NCBI GenBank assembly: GCA_003558985.1
Contig: PWNJ01000128.1
Coordinates: 1 to 37,834 of the forward strand
Reading direction: 5' to 3'
DNA length: 37,834 nt
Source: a candidate division CSSED10-310 bacterium
Lineage (GTDB): Bacteria > CSSED10-310
Every line of letters starts with the position of its first letter. The stretch's first letter is position 1. The position numbers and the translations under genes were made by a program. Below, in pieces: positions 7,906 through 16,877 of the stretch. The notes beneath the pieces were generated by a model. The model searched no databases. It worked only from the letters and a program-made list of their open reading frames with translations, and was not told where the DNA came from.

Positions 7906-9573
7906 CTATAACATTTCATTCCAGACTTCGGCAATTAATTGATAACCCAAATCATTAAAATGCGCCCAATCCGGAATATCGTTATAGGTATCGTATGAAT
8001 AATATTCGGGTAAAGGCAGAGGTGCATTATTAAATGCCTGGTCCAGGTCTGCCAATGGGACATTTTTCGTTGCAGCAAGGTTTCTTATGTCAACATTCAA
8101 CTCATCAACCTTATATTGTAGAAATGCACGTGGAGCATCCGGATTGATGGGTGGCAGAGCTGCAATGTACGGGACACCTCCATATTCACGGATGGTATCT
8201 ATAATAAACGTCAGGTGCTCGATGGTGTAACAATCAAAATTATCGCATCCCGGGGCTCCCGGATCCACGATATCGACAATTCCAAGCATAACCATAACAT
8301 GCCGGGGTCCGAAGTGTTCCATAGCCATAGCGATATTGGCGCTACCGGTATAAGCGTGGCTGCCGGAAAACCAGCTTCGATCCTTTTCACAAAACACCTG
8401 TATAGAATCAGAATATCGTGCTCGCAGCATATTTCTTAATTGTCGTGGATATCCCCCGAATCCGGTTTCAAAATCTGATGAGCCCCAGCCTCCGGTAACT
8501 GAATCACCGTATGCCATGTAGTTGTCGTATGAAATTTTGTAAAACCAGAAAACATCACTGAAACCACCATGGTTGCCGTATTTATCCAGGCTGGCTACCC
8601 GCCAGCTCAACTTTCCGTAAAACGAGTTCCAAACATCTTCCGTGATTCCCACAGATTCAAAACTGAACCAGGGGACATCACTTGTGATATAGGAACCTCC
8701 AGCCGGCAAACGACTGTCAGACCATGCGAACTGTATATGATATTCATCAGGATTGTGTACAGGCGGTTCCCATTCAAAAAAAGGAAGCTCGGCAAAATTC
8801 GGATAATGGGTTCTGTTGGGTGGAGTTATGAGTTGTGGTGGTTCACAAACGGTTTTTGAAAACGAATATGTTTGTGTTTCGGGAGTTGGAATCCAGCCAT
8901 TTTCAAGCCCCCAAACTCGCCAGTAAAACGTGTCTATTATCGGGTCCCATGCAGATTGTTCACCTGCAAGGTTAAAGTCAAGAACCAAATCTTCAAGCTC
9001 ATAAACACCAAATGATTCTTCAAATGAGGGGTCTGCAGCAAACTCAATGGCAAACCGGTACATTGGAACAGATGAATACCACTCAAGTACTGGCATCGGC
9101 TCCCCCGGCAAAAATCGGGCATCATTATCAGGCGAAACTATTATTGGGGCGGAGGCTACTGTTTTTGCAAATTCTATTGAATCCGACCAATCACTATAGG
9201 TGTTTTCCGAAATCCAGGCTCTGACTCTGAGATGTAATTGAAGACTCAAGGTGTCCCATGTGGGCTGATCAATAAGTTCTGCCAGGACTAAAACAGTTTG
9301 ATCTTCATCAAAAAACATTGAATACGCGTTATGAAAAACAGGATCCAGTGAGAACTGCAATTCGTATTCCACTACGTCACTAATATGTGTCCAGTGAATA
9401 GTTGGCGGTGTTGATCCGACACTGAATCTGGCACCGTTGTCCGGACTGATAAAGCGTGGAATCGAGGGTTCAGTAAAAGTGCGTCTGAAAAAACCTTGAG
9501 CAGACGGGATTACCATTCCTGTAACAATGCTTGCAACGCATAGAATGAGTATCGGAAGTTTTGTTTTTTTCAA
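7906..9573 (-). CDS. Secreted SGNH/GDSL-family hydrolase with Fn3-like modules
   Basis: 555 residues from a TTG start (9571-9573) with SD GAGAGGG 7 bases upstream. A signal peptide covers residues 1 to about 27 and ends in SAQG. Three Fn3-like modules (about 35-140, 140-240, 240-350) each begin with a P-x-x-x-x-P-x-N segment, two of them sharing SPDN-ARF. The C-terminal 200 residues form an SGNH hydrolase: block I AYGDSVTGG with the nucleophile Ser near 357, a block II-like TGSANIAMAM, and block V DWAHFND with the Asp/His pair. Block III reads LGIVDIV instead of the usual GxND, so the oxyanion-hole Asn appears replaced by Val. Family members are esterases or carbohydrate deacetylases; the substrate here is unknown. 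Because it has Fn3-like modules, an extracellular polysaccharide is a plausible target. Confidence 0.85.
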   Translation of the reverse strand: MKKTKLPILILCVASIVTGMVIPSAQGFFRRTFTEPSIPRFISPDNGARFSVGSTPPTIHWTHISDVVEYELQFSLDPVFHNAYSMFFDEDQTVLVLAELIDQPTWDTLSLQLHLRVRAWISENTYSDWSDSIEFAKTVASAPIIVSPDNDARFLPGEPMPVLEWYSSVPMYRFAIEFAADPSFEESFGVYELEDLVLDFNLAGEQSAWDPIIDTFYWRVWGLENGWIPTPETQTYSFSKTVCEPPQLITPPNRTHYPNFAELPFFEWEPPVHNPDEYHIQFAWSDSRLPAGGSYITSDVPWFSFESVGITEDVWNSFYGKLSWRVASLDKYGNHGGFSDVFWFYKISYDNYMAYGDSVTGGWGSSDFETGFGGYPRQLRNMLRARYSDSIQVFCEKDRSWFSGSHAYTGSANIAMAMEHFGPRHVMVMLGIVDIVDPGAPGCDNFDCYTIEHLTFIIDTIREYGGVPYIAALPPINPDAPRAFLQYKVDELNVDIRNLAATKNVPLADLDQAFNNAPLPLPEYYSYDTYNDIPDWAHFNDLGYQLIAEVWNEML

Positions 9574-9611
9574 ATTAAAACCCTCTCTTTCACAAAAGGA
9601 TTTAATAGCAA

Positions 9612-9638
9612 ATTATCATTCAGGATTCAAATCATCAA
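9612..9638 (-). promoter_or_regulatory. Possible promoter for the SGNH hydrolase gene
   Basis: On the minus strand, TTGATG (9633-9638) and GATAAT (9612-9617) are separated by 15 bases, upstream of the SD and TTG start of the SGNH gene. The -10 is good (five of six), but the short spacer makes this uncertain. Confidence 0.35.
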
Positions 9639-9654
9639 ACATGCTGATTGCGCG

Positions 9655-10002
9655 TCAAACAAGATTCATAATAAAAGTCGAAAGCTTGTGACGTACAAAT
9701 GGCGTTAAATCTGAAAAATCGATCCGAACGCACCAAAATCCGTCTGATGCCTGAAACTGCTCAATAACGTTGCCTGTTAAACATATAATTTCATCTTCCA
9801 GCGCCATTTCCAATTCGGCAATATTGGGATTGGTTAATGGCTTTTGCAATTTGATCAATGCTCCGTTTTCAGACAAATCAAGCGTCCGGGCCATACCTGT
9901 TTCAATCGTCTCACCATTATCGGCTGAATCACGATATGAAATAAGGTTTATTGTTCTGAATCGTTCTGATCGGCGCCTGTCCCCATTTTCTATTACTGAC
10001 AT
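9655..10002 (-). CDS. PilZ-domain protein, likely cyclic-di-GMP receptor
   Basis: 115 residues from ATG 10000-10002, chosen because a very strong SD (AGGGAGG) lies just upstream. The longer in-frame reading to 10164 overlaps the ABC ATPase gene and has no such signal. The protein is almost entirely one PilZ domain. The N-terminal Arg cluster (RRRSERFR, residues 8-15) supplies the RxxxR motif, and DLSENGA (about 42-48) is the D/NxSxxG motif; together they bind cyclic di-GMP. Single-domain PilZ proteins often act on pili, flagella or exopolysaccharide export. The pilT gene on the same strand makes a pilus link attractive, but that is inference. The gene appears to have its own promoter (10042-10068). 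Confidence 0.85.
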   Translation of the reverse strand: MSVIENGDRRRSERFRTINLISYRDSADNGETIETGMARTLDLSENGALIKLQKPLTNPNIAELEMALEDEIICLTGNVIEQFQASDGFWCVRIDFSDLTPFVRHKLSTFIMNLV

Positions 10003-10041
10003 CGTATTTCCCTCCCTAAAAAAAAGAAACCCTTTTTGTTG

Positions 10042-10068
10042 TCTATAAGAATCAAAGAATGCAGTCAA
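10042..10068 (-). promoter_or_regulatory. Putative promoter for the PilZ gene
   Basis: On the minus strand, TTGACT (10063-10068) and TATAGA (10042-10047) are 15 bases apart. They sit in the 127-base gap between the ABC ATPase stop and the PilZ start. Transcription would begin around 10035, leaving a leader of about 33 bases with the SD. The same two hexamers with the same spacer precede the tRNA-Lys gene. Confidence 0.5.
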
Positions 10069-10129
10069 CTTAATTTGCTGTATAACCTCTGTCTGATGTA
10101 ATGGATTGTCGTATGGTTTTGCGGACACG

Positions 10130-10885
10130 TCAGATTTTACTGCCCGAATATAAGGGACCATCACCTAAACCACGAATAAACTGATATACATGGGGGTCTT
10201 TGGAGTTAATAATGTCCTTTGTGGCGCCAATAGCATGAAACGCGCCCTGATACAGAAAAGCTACTTTGTCAGCAAGACGAAATGACGTGTTCATATCATT
10301 TGATACGACAAGAGACGTTACTCCGAATTGCTTATTAATAGCGATAATATTATCTACAATCGCATCGGCTGTTACCGGGTCCAGACCGTCGGTAGGCGAG
10401 TCATAGAACACAATCCGTGGATTGTGAATAAGGGCTCTGGCAATTCCCACGCGTTTTTGCATTCCACCTGAGAGTTCAGCAGGCATCAGATTGTAGGAAC
10501 CTTCCAGATGCACCAGTTCCAGACTTTCCATGACAGCTTTCCGAATCTCTTTATCATTCATATCAGTGTGATTTGACAGAAAGAATCCGATATTTTGACC
10601 AACAGTCATTGAATCAAACAAGGCATAATTCTGGAAAAGCATTCCGATATTTTTTCTGATTTGCATAAGCTCGGAATGTGACAGTTGGGCAATATCAGAT
10701 CCATCAAGAATAACCGTTCCGGAGTCAGGTTGAACAAGTCCCTGGCACAGTTTCAAAAGTGTTGTTTTCCCACAGCCGCCCGGTCCGCAAATAACAACGG
10801 TTTCTTTTGCTTCAACCAAAAGATTGATATTGTTCAAAAGTTTGATTGAATCAAAAGTTTTACATATTTGATTTAACTCAATCAT
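10130..10885 (-). CDS. ABC transporter ATPase, MlaF/Ttg2A-like, with altered catalytic residues
   Basis: 251 residues. The order of motifs is that of an ABC nucleotide-binding domain: Walker A GPGGCGKT (34-41), Q-loop Gln85 in GMLFQNYALFDSMTV (the MlaF-like form), signature LSGGMQKRV (138-146), and Walker B ending IVFYD162. After Asp162 the usual catalytic Glu is replaced by Ser163 (DSPTDGLDP). The switch His expected near residue 195 is Asn (VVSNDM). MlaF energises phospholipid or solvent-resistance transport with an MlaE permease and an MCE-domain MlaD, but neither partner is in the window. The gene lies 21 bases after the J-domain/TPR gene. It may be slow or regulatory, or may work with a second ATPase; this cannot be told from sequence. 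Confidence 0.85.
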   Translation of the reverse strand: MIELNQICKTFDSIKLLNNINLLVEAKETVVICGPGGCGKTTLLKLCQGLVQPDSGTVILDGSDIAQLSHSELMQIRKNIGMLFQNYALFDSMTVGQNIGFFLSNHTDMNDKEIRKAVMESLELVHLEGSYNLMPAELSGGMQKRVGIARALIHNPRIVFYDSPTDGLDPVTADAIVDNIIAINKQFGVTSLVVSNDMNTSFRLADKVAFLYQGAFHAIGATKDIINSKDPHVYQFIRGLGDGPLYSGSKI

Positions 10886-10906
10886 CTAAGCATCCGAATG
10901 ACATAA

Positions 10907-11728
10907 CTAGCGTTTTGGCGGCGGTCGTTTGGATTTATCAAATTGAGATTTTGATTTGGGTGGGGGTTTAAGGAACTTCAAGATTTTATGTTTTATACTT
11001 TTTCGTTTTCTTTCTTCAATTTCATCTGTTGTAATTTTCTGGAGTTCTTTTTTGGATCGTTGATGCTGTGGATCCCAGGACAAAGCTCGTTTATAATGCA
11101 TTTTGGCTTGATCAGGCTGTCCAAGTTGCTGGTAAATATATCCCATCAGAGCATGATAATTGGGGTTTTCATGTTGCATGGAAATGGCTTTTTTACAGTG
11201 TTCCACAGCTTCTCTGCGATTTCGTGGATTTTTATGTTTTGCGATTGCAAAGGCAAGTTTTGCGTAGTATTCAGGTTTGTCCGGATCAAGATCAACTGCA
11301 GAACGAAAAAACTCAATGGCAGGAATAACATCATCTTTTTTTAAAGCGTTGATTCCTCTTGTATATTGCGCTTTCGCGACAATTGCGTCATTACTTGGTT
11401 TTAACGGCTGGTCGTGATCTTTGGCATAATACAGTGACTGGTCGTATTTTGCCTTTTCTTTTTCATTAATTAACGCGTTGTAGGCAATGTTAATTTCGTT
11501 AAATATTTTTTCGAGCTTCAACTTGTATTCTTCTTCAAGATCTAACCCGTATCGATCCGGATGCATTAGCTGGACGATTCTGTAATACCCTTTTTTAATC
11601 ATTGCTTTATCAGAGTTTCTGGGAATATAAAGCAAATCATAATATGACCATTTGTCCAGATTACGATCATATTCTTCGATGCGCTTGACAATATCGTCTG
11701 GTAATTTTTTCAGAACTTCTTCTGCCAT
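10907..11728 (-). CDS. J-domain protein with TPR repeats
   Basis: 273 residues. An N-terminal DnaJ-type J domain (about 27-100) contains the HPD motif at 56-58, which stimulates the Hsp70 (DnaK) ATPase. Two or three TPR units follow (about 118-215; for example AIEFFRSAVDLDPDKPEYYAKL), and these usually bind partner proteins. The C-terminal 50 residues are very Lys/Arg/Pro rich (PPPKSKSQFDKSKRPPPKR), perhaps for nucleic acid or membrane contact. The Gly/Phe and zinc-finger regions of true DnaJ are absent, so this is a specialised co-chaperone. Its SD (GGAGG) lies over the last codons of alaS. The alaS stop TAA, then a TAG, then this ATG follow one another directly, suggesting coupled translation. 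Confidence 0.85.
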   Translation of the reverse strand: MAEEVLKKLPDDIVKRIEEYDRNLDKWSYYDLLYIPRNSDKAMIKKGYYRIVQLMHPDRYGLDLEEEYKLKLEKIFNEINIAYNALINEKEKAKYDQSLYYAKDHDQPLKPSNDAIVAKAQYTRGINALKKDDVIPAIEFFRSAVDLDPDKPEYYAKLAFAIAKHKNPRNRREAVEHCKKAISMQHENPNYHALMGYIYQQLGQPDQAKMHYKRALSWDPQHQRSKKELQKITTDEIEERKRKSIKHKILKFLKPPPKSKSQFDKSKRPPPKR

Positions 11729-11731
11729 CTA

Positions 11732-14419
11732 TTAACCTCCGTTAATTATTGATGCAATTATATCTGGCGCTTCATTCATGGCATCGTTGAGTTTTTCAGG
11801 CTGATCCCCGCCAGCTTGAGCCATATCTGGTCGCCCTCCACCATTTCCGCCTACGAGTGGTGCGACAGCCTTGACGATTTTACCGGCATGCACCTTGTCG
11901 GTCAGGTCCCGGGTTACTGCAGCAATTAAATAAACACGATCATCAGTAACCGATGCCAGCAATGCAATACCGGATTTCAGGCGATGTTTGATCTGATCCG
12001 CAAGGTCTCTTAGTTGATTAATTTGCAATCCGGAAGCTGAGTATATGATAGTTTTTATGCCGTTCAAAATTAGCGGAGAACCAAGTTTTGAGTCAATTTC
12101 GTTTTTGGATTGAATTGTTTTGATATGTTCAATTTCACGAGAAAGTTCGCGAATTTGTTTTTGCATTTTGTGTATTTTTTCGACAATTGAATCCTGGGGA
12201 GATTTCAAGGTGCTGGAAACGGTTTGAAGTGTGGCGACCCATTGATTGCACTTTTGAAGAGATTCAAATCCTGTAACAGCTTCAATACGTCTGACACCAG
12301 CAGATATTCCCGATTCTGACAGTATTTTTAAAAGACCGATTTCGCCAGTTCTTGACACGTGTGTTCCTCCGCATAACTCGGATGATACACCCGGAACGCT
12401 TACAACTCGAACGGAATCACCATATTTTTCACCAAACAAAGCAGTGATTCCCCGGTCCAGAGCATCATCGAGAGACATTTGCTGAGTCTGAACAGCAATA
12501 TCGTTCAATATGGCTTCATTCACTTTTTTTTCAATATCTATGATATCCTGTCGCGATATATTTGCGAAGTGCGTGAAATCAAACCGAAGTCTTTGCGGAG
12601 TTACGAGTGAGCCGGATTGTTTTACATGGTCACCCAATATCATGCGCAGGGCATTGTGAAGCAGATGAGTACCAGTGTGATTTCTGGCAGTTGCATTTCG
12701 GAGTGATTGGTCAACCGAGGCAATAACCATATCTCCGCAACGAATAACACCTTCAATAACGTATCCTTTAAGCACGGTCAGACCTTCTGCCATTTCCCTT
12801 GTGTCCATGATTTTAGCTTTGGCTTCAGGTGTTTCGATATAGCCGGTATCTCCAATCTGACCGCCGGATTCTGCATAAAATGGGGTAGGATTGATTACAA
12901 AAAAAACGTCCCGTCTGTCTGTTGATACTGCATCAATAATTGTTTCATTTGCTACGATTGCCATTACTTTTCCCGAATCGCTTGTCGTGTCATATCCGCA
13001 AAACTTAACAGTTCCCAATTGTTTTTGCAGTTCGGTCCAGATGGTATTGTCCTCTTGAGTCTCAGCAGATTTCCATGCTTTGCGAGCACGCATTTTTTGA
13101 GTTTCCATTGCAGTTTTATATTCTGATTCATCAAATTCCAACCCGGATTCGGCAGCAATCTCGCGAGTTATGTCTGGTGGGAATCCCCACGTGTCATACA
13201 GTTTGAAAACAGCATCTCCGGAAACCATTTTCAATCCTTTTGACAACGTTGTTTGAATCAGATCATTTACCAATGGTAATCCCTGCTCCAATGTCTTGAA
13301 AAAACGATGCTCTTCGGATTTGATCATACCGGTAATATGAGCGGAGTTGTCTGTTAATTCGGGATATGAAGGTGACATTATTCGAATAAATGTGTCTGCT
13401 GTGTCGTGTAAAAAAGGTTTTTGGAAACCGATTTTTGTGCCAAATCGAACAGCTCGTCGAATAATCCGCCGCAACACATATCCTCGCCATTCATTTGATG
13501 GCATAATTCCATCTGAAAGAAGAAAAGACGCAGCACGAATATGATCTGCAATAACCCGGTAACTTACACTGTTTTCCGCTCGATCAGTATCAGATTGTCC
13601 AGACAAATCTTGTACGGTATTCATAATGGGTATAAAAAGATCCGTATCATAATTACTTGGAGCATTTTGCAGAACAGCGGTAATTCGTTCAAGCCCCATT
13701 CCTGTGTCAACATGCTGTGTTGGCAGATCATTCAATGTTGACAAACCTGTCCGATTGTACTGAATAAACACCAGGTTCCACAATTCAACAATACGCCTGC
13801 AATCCCCGTTCACTCTGCACACGTGTCCGGCTACATTCTGTTTGTCACAAAAATCAATACCCCGATCCATATGTATTTCAGTACACGGACCACAAGGACC
13901 TGTTTCGCCCATTTCCCAGAAGTTGTCCTTTCGGCCGAAATATCGGATTTGGTCGGGATCGACATCAGTACATTTTTTCCAGAAATCGTATGCTTCCGTA
14001 TCATCAGGAATTTCAGATTTTTCATCTTTGAAAACAGTGACCCAAAGCTTGTCTTTGGGCAATCCCCATACTTCGGTCAATAGTGTCCATGCCCATTCAA
14101 TAGCTTCTTTTTTGTAATAATCACCAAAAGACCAGTTTCCCAGCATTTCAAAAAGGGTATGATGATGTGGAGAAAACCCCACTTCTTCAAGATCGTTATG
14201 TTTTCCGCTGACGCGCATGCATCGCTGTGAATTGACTGCGCGCCTGGAAGCTGGTTCGGTTTTACCGAGGAACACCGGTTTGAACTGGTTCATTCCGGCA
14301 TTTGTGAACAGCAGTGTTGGGTCATCCTGGATGACCAGCGGTGCGCTTCTGACCGGAGTGTGAGATTGTTTTTTGAAAAACTCGATAAACTCAGATCGTA
14401 TCTGATGGGACGTTTTCAT
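11732..14419 (-). CDS. alaS: Alanyl-tRNA synthetase
   Basis: 895 residues, a normal full length for the family. AlaS charges tRNA-Ala with alanine and edits misacylated Ser and Gly. The class II catalytic domain is at the N-terminus (RSEFIEFFKKQSH, LLFTNAGMNQFKP, then R-C-M-R-V-S-G-K-H-N-D). The editing domain carries HTGTHLLH near residue 582 and CGGTH near 684, which are the zinc-binding His/His and Cys/His positions. The C-terminal DHHA1 domain ends with the glycine-rich GGNGGGRPDMAQAGG. The start ATG has SD AAGGAT. The gene is near recA, as in many bacteria, but pilT lies between them here. Confidence 0.98.
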   Translation of the reverse strand: MKTSHQIRSEFIEFFKKQSHTPVRSAPLVIQDDPTLLFTNAGMNQFKPVFLGKTEPASRRAVNSQRCMRVSGKHNDLEEVGFSPHHHTLFEMLGNWSFGDYYKKEAIEWAWTLLTEVWGLPKDKLWVTVFKDEKSEIPDDTEAYDFWKKCTDVDPDQIRYFGRKDNFWEMGETGPCGPCTEIHMDRGIDFCDKQNVAGHVCRVNGDCRRIVELWNLVFIQYNRTGLSTLNDLPTQHVDTGMGLERITAVLQNAPSNYDTDLFIPIMNTVQDLSGQSDTDRAENSVSYRVIADHIRAASFLLSDGIMPSNEWRGYVLRRIIRRAVRFGTKIGFQKPFLHDTADTFIRIMSPSYPELTDNSAHITGMIKSEEHRFFKTLEQGLPLVNDLIQTTLSKGLKMVSGDAVFKLYDTWGFPPDITREIAAESGLEFDESEYKTAMETQKMRARKAWKSAETQEDNTIWTELQKQLGTVKFCGYDTTSDSGKVMAIVANETIIDAVSTDRRDVFFVINPTPFYAESGGQIGDTGYIETPEAKAKIMDTREMAEGLTVLKGYVIEGVIRCGDMVIASVDQSLRNATARNHTGTHLLHNALRMILGDHVKQSGSLVTPQRLRFDFTHFANISRQDIIDIEKKVNEAILNDIAVQTQQMSLDDALDRGITALFGEKYGDSVRVVSVPGVSSELCGGTHVSRTGEIGLLKILSESGISAGVRRIEAVTGFESLQKCNQWVATLQTVSSTLKSPQDSIVEKIHKMQKQIRELSREIEHIKTIQSKNEIDSKLGSPLILNGIKTIIYSASGLQINQLRDLADQIKHRLKSGIALLASVTDDRVYLIAAVTRDLTDKVHAGKIVKAVAPLVGGNGGGRPDMAQAGGDQPEKLNDAMNEAPDIIASIINGG

Positions 14420-14467
14420 TGAATATCCTTGTTATGTAGTTTTATACGTTGATCGCATGGTAAAATT

Positions 14468-15667
14468 TCATGGTGAAAACTGATTTGAATAGTCAAAGTC
14501 GGATGTTTCATTCATATCATCTTCTTCGCTGGTATCATCATTATCTAATGATGATCCGATGACAGCTTCCATATCTTCCAGCGCCATATCAGCAGTCGAA
14601 GTAATACCTTTAAATTTCAGAGCGAAATCATCTGGATTTGAGCAGCGTCGCAATGCTTCCTGATAAGTTATCAGGCCGCCTTTTACCAGCATTCTCAGAG
14701 ATTGGTCGAAAGTCTGCATTCGGTACTGAGAGACCCCTTGTTCAATAGCATCGTGAATGCTGATTGTTTTCAGAGGATCAATTATACAATCTCTTATCAG
14801 TGCAGTTGATCGCAGAATTTCGACTGCAGGGACACGCCCTTTTTCATCGGCTCTTGGAACCAGGCGCTGCGAAATAACAGCTTTCAAAACAGACGCAAGC
14901 TGGAGTCGTATTTGCTGTTGTTGATGTGGTGGATAAAAAGCAATAATGCGCTGAATTGTTTCTGTGGCATCCATTGTATGCAGCGTACTGAAAACGACAT
15001 GCCCGGTTTCGGCAGCGGCAAGGGCTGTTTCAATAGTTGCAAAGTCCCGCATTTCACCAACCAATATTACATCAGGATCCTGCCGTAATGCCGATCGCAA
15101 AGCATCTGAAAATGAAAAGGTGTCAGTTCCAAGTTCCCGCTGGTTTATAATCGCCTTTTTATCCCTGTGTAAATACTCAATTGGATCTTCAATAGTCATG
15201 ACATGAACTGTTTTGTTGTCATTAATACAGTCAATCATGCCAGCAAGAGTAGTCGATTTGCCGCTTCCGGTTGTACCAGTGCACAGAATCAGACCTCGTT
15301 CTTCCATTGCGATTTTTTGTAAAATTTTAGGAAGATGCAACTCATCAAGGGTCTTTATTCTCATGGGAATAAACCTGAATACCAGTCCAATAGTACCTCG
15401 CTGGCGAAAAACATTGACACGGAACCGACCCAGTCCCGGCACGCTGTAGGCAAGATCAATTTCATTGTTACGTTTAAACTTTTCCTTCTGATAATCGTTC
15501 ATTATATCAAAGGCGAGCGATGTGATTTCTTCTTGCATCAGTCGTTTCTTTTCAAGCATGGGAAACAAAATACCGTTAATACGCAAAACGGGTTGTCTGC
15601 CTACTTTTATGTGGACATCAGAAGCGCCACGCTCCGTTGCGATACGAAGCAACTCTTTCAAATCCAT
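14468..15667 (-). CDS. pilT: Type IV pilus retraction ATPase PilT (or PilU-like)
   Basis: PilT is a hexameric cytoplasmic motor that depolymerises type IV pili, driving twitching motility and DNA uptake. The chosen start is ATG 15665-15667 (399 residues), which has the strong SD GGGAGG; a 13-residue extension upstream is unsupported. The N-terminal PAS-like domain is followed by Walker A GTTGSGKST (131-139), an Asp box (TIEDPIEYLH, 158-167), Walker B (DPDVILVGEMRD, 197-208) and a His box (STLHT). The Ser/Asp/Glu-rich C-terminal tail is longer than in standard PilT. No pilB, pilC or pilin gene is in the window, so PilT and PilU cannot be told apart firmly. Confidence 0.92.
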   Translation of the reverse strand: MDLKELLRIATERGASDVHIKVGRQPVLRINGILFPMLEKKRLMQEEITSLAFDIMNDYQKEKFKRNNEIDLAYSVPGLGRFRVNVFRQRGTIGLVFRFIPMRIKTLDELHLPKILQKIAMEERGLILCTGTTGSGKSTTLAGMIDCINDNKTVHVMTIEDPIEYLHRDKKAIINQRELGTDTFSFSDALRSALRQDPDVILVGEMRDFATIETALAAAETGHVVFSTLHTMDATETIQRIIAFYPPHQQQQIRLQLASVLKAVISQRLVPRADEKGRVPAVEILRSTALIRDCIIDPLKTISIHDAIEQGVSQYRMQTFDQSLRMLVKGGLITYQEALRRCSNPDDFALKFKGITSTADMALEDMEAVIGSSLDNDDTSEEDDMNETSDFDYSNQFSP

Positions 15668-15718
15668 TATAAAAACCTCCCAAAGCAACGGGCGATGAAA
15701 ATTCACAACCCTGCTGAC

Positions 15719-15748
15719 AGTCTAAGTAGGAATTGATCTTTCAGTCAA
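15719..15748 (-). promoter_or_regulatory. Possible promoter for pilT
   Basis: On the minus strand, TTGACT (15743-15748) and TAGACT (15719-15724) are 18 bases apart in the 126-base gap between recA and pilT. The -35 is good but the -10 is only a four-of-six match. Confidence 0.35.
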
Positions 15749-15764
15749 GCATTATTCGGCATAA

Positions 15765-15783
15765 ACAGGTACTTAATACCTGT
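15765..15783 (-). terminator. Hairpin downstream of recA, weak terminator candidate
   Basis: ACAGGTA and TACCTGT form a perfect 7-base-pair stem with a 5-base loop, starting 11 bases after the recA stop. The following bases (TTATG) are not a real T-run, so termination may be weak or the hairpin may serve RNA stability. Confidence 0.35.
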
Positions 15784-15793
15784 GTTTATATCA

Positions 15794-16852
15794 TTATTCA
15801 TCAGAATTTTCAGCAGGCGCCTCTTCTTTGGGAGTCCAGTTAGGTAATACTCCCGATTCCATGATTTTATTTTCAATTTCCAGAGCGATATCGGTGTTTT
15901 CTTTCAAAAACCGTTTGGCATTTTCCCGGCCCTGCCCAAGCCGGGTTTCACCGTACGAAAACCAGACACCACTTTTGACAATCAAATCCTGGCTGAGCGC
16001 AATATCCAACAAACTGCCTTCCCGGGATATGCCGTAACCATAAATGATGTCAAACTCAGCTCTTTTGAAAGGCGCTGCAAGCTTGTTTTTAACAATTTTT
16101 GCAACCGTACGATTGCCAAGTATTTCTGTGCCTTCCTTGATGGGCGATACACGGCGGACCTCAACCCGCATTGAGGAATAAAACTTCAAAGCTCTGCCCC
16201 CCGAGGTTGTTTCCGGATTTCCAAACATCACTCCGACTTTTTCCCGTATCTGATTAATGAAAATAAAACATGTTTTCGATTTGGAAATGGCGGCAGCCAG
16301 TTTACGCAGCGCCTGTGACATCAGACGCGCCTGTAGTCCAACATGCGTATCGCCCATTTCGCCTTCAAGCTCCGCACGGGGCACCAAAGCTGCAACTGAA
16401 TCAATCACAATAACATCGACAGCCGAACTGCGAACCAGCAATTCACCAATCTCCAGCGCCTGCTCACCTGAATCGGGCTGGGATATTAATAATTCATCGG
16501 TATTGACACCCAAGCGACGGGCATAAGAAGCGTCCAAAGCATGCTCCGCATCTATGAAAGCGCAAATACCACCTTCACGCTGCGATTGTGCAATCGCATG
16601 AAGAGAAAGAGTTGTCTTGCCAGATGATTCCGGACCATAAATCTCAACTATGCGACCTTTGGGATATCCACCAATCCCAGTCGCAATATCCAGAGTTATG
16701 CAACCACTCGGTACCACTTTTATATCAAATCGCGGCCCGGTATCACCCAAACGCATGATCGCTCCACGACCAAATTGACGCTCAATCTGGGAAACCGCAC
16801 TGCTTAATGAACCCTCACGATTACCAGAATCCGATACAGTCTTTTTTGCCAT
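15794..16852 (-). CDS. recA: Recombinase RecA
   Basis: RecA forms filaments on single-stranded DNA, drives strand exchange and triggers LexA self-cleavage. The start is ATG 16850-16852 (352 residues), set by the strong SD TGGAGG. An in-frame extension to 16930 overlaps thpR and is rejected. Walker A GPESSGKT is at 73-80. Other hallmarks are [30 protein letters not shown] and the L2 loop region [19 protein letters not shown]. The C-terminus is acidic, as usual. The gene lies 25 bases after thpR and has no recX beside it. I saw no LexA-type box just upstream, so transcription may come from further up, possibly with tRNA-Lys and thpR. Confidence 0.98.
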   Translation of the reverse strand: MAKKTVSDSGNREGSLSSAVSQIERQFGRGAIMRLGDTGPRFDIKVVPSGCITLDIATGIGGYPKGRIVEIYGPESSGKTTLSLHAIAQSQREGGICAFIDAEHALDASYARRLGVNTDELLISQPDSGEQALEIGELLVRSSAVDVIVIDSVAALVPRAELEGEMGDTHVGLQARLMSQALRKLAAAISKSKTCFIFINQIREKVGVMFGNPETTSGGRALKFYSSMRVEVRRVSPIKEGTEILGNRTVAKIVKNKLAAPFKRAEFDIIYGYGISREGSLLDIALSQDLIVKSGVWFSYGETRLGQGRENAKRFLKENTDIALEIENKIMESGVLPNWTPKEEAPAENSDE

Positions 16853-16877
16853 AGTAAAACCTCCATTTAATGAAATG

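Noticed and set aside
10003..10164. N-terminal extension of the PilZ protein by 54 codons
   Set aside because: It would overlap the ABC ATPase gene and read through a likely promoter; ATG 10002 has a very strong SD.
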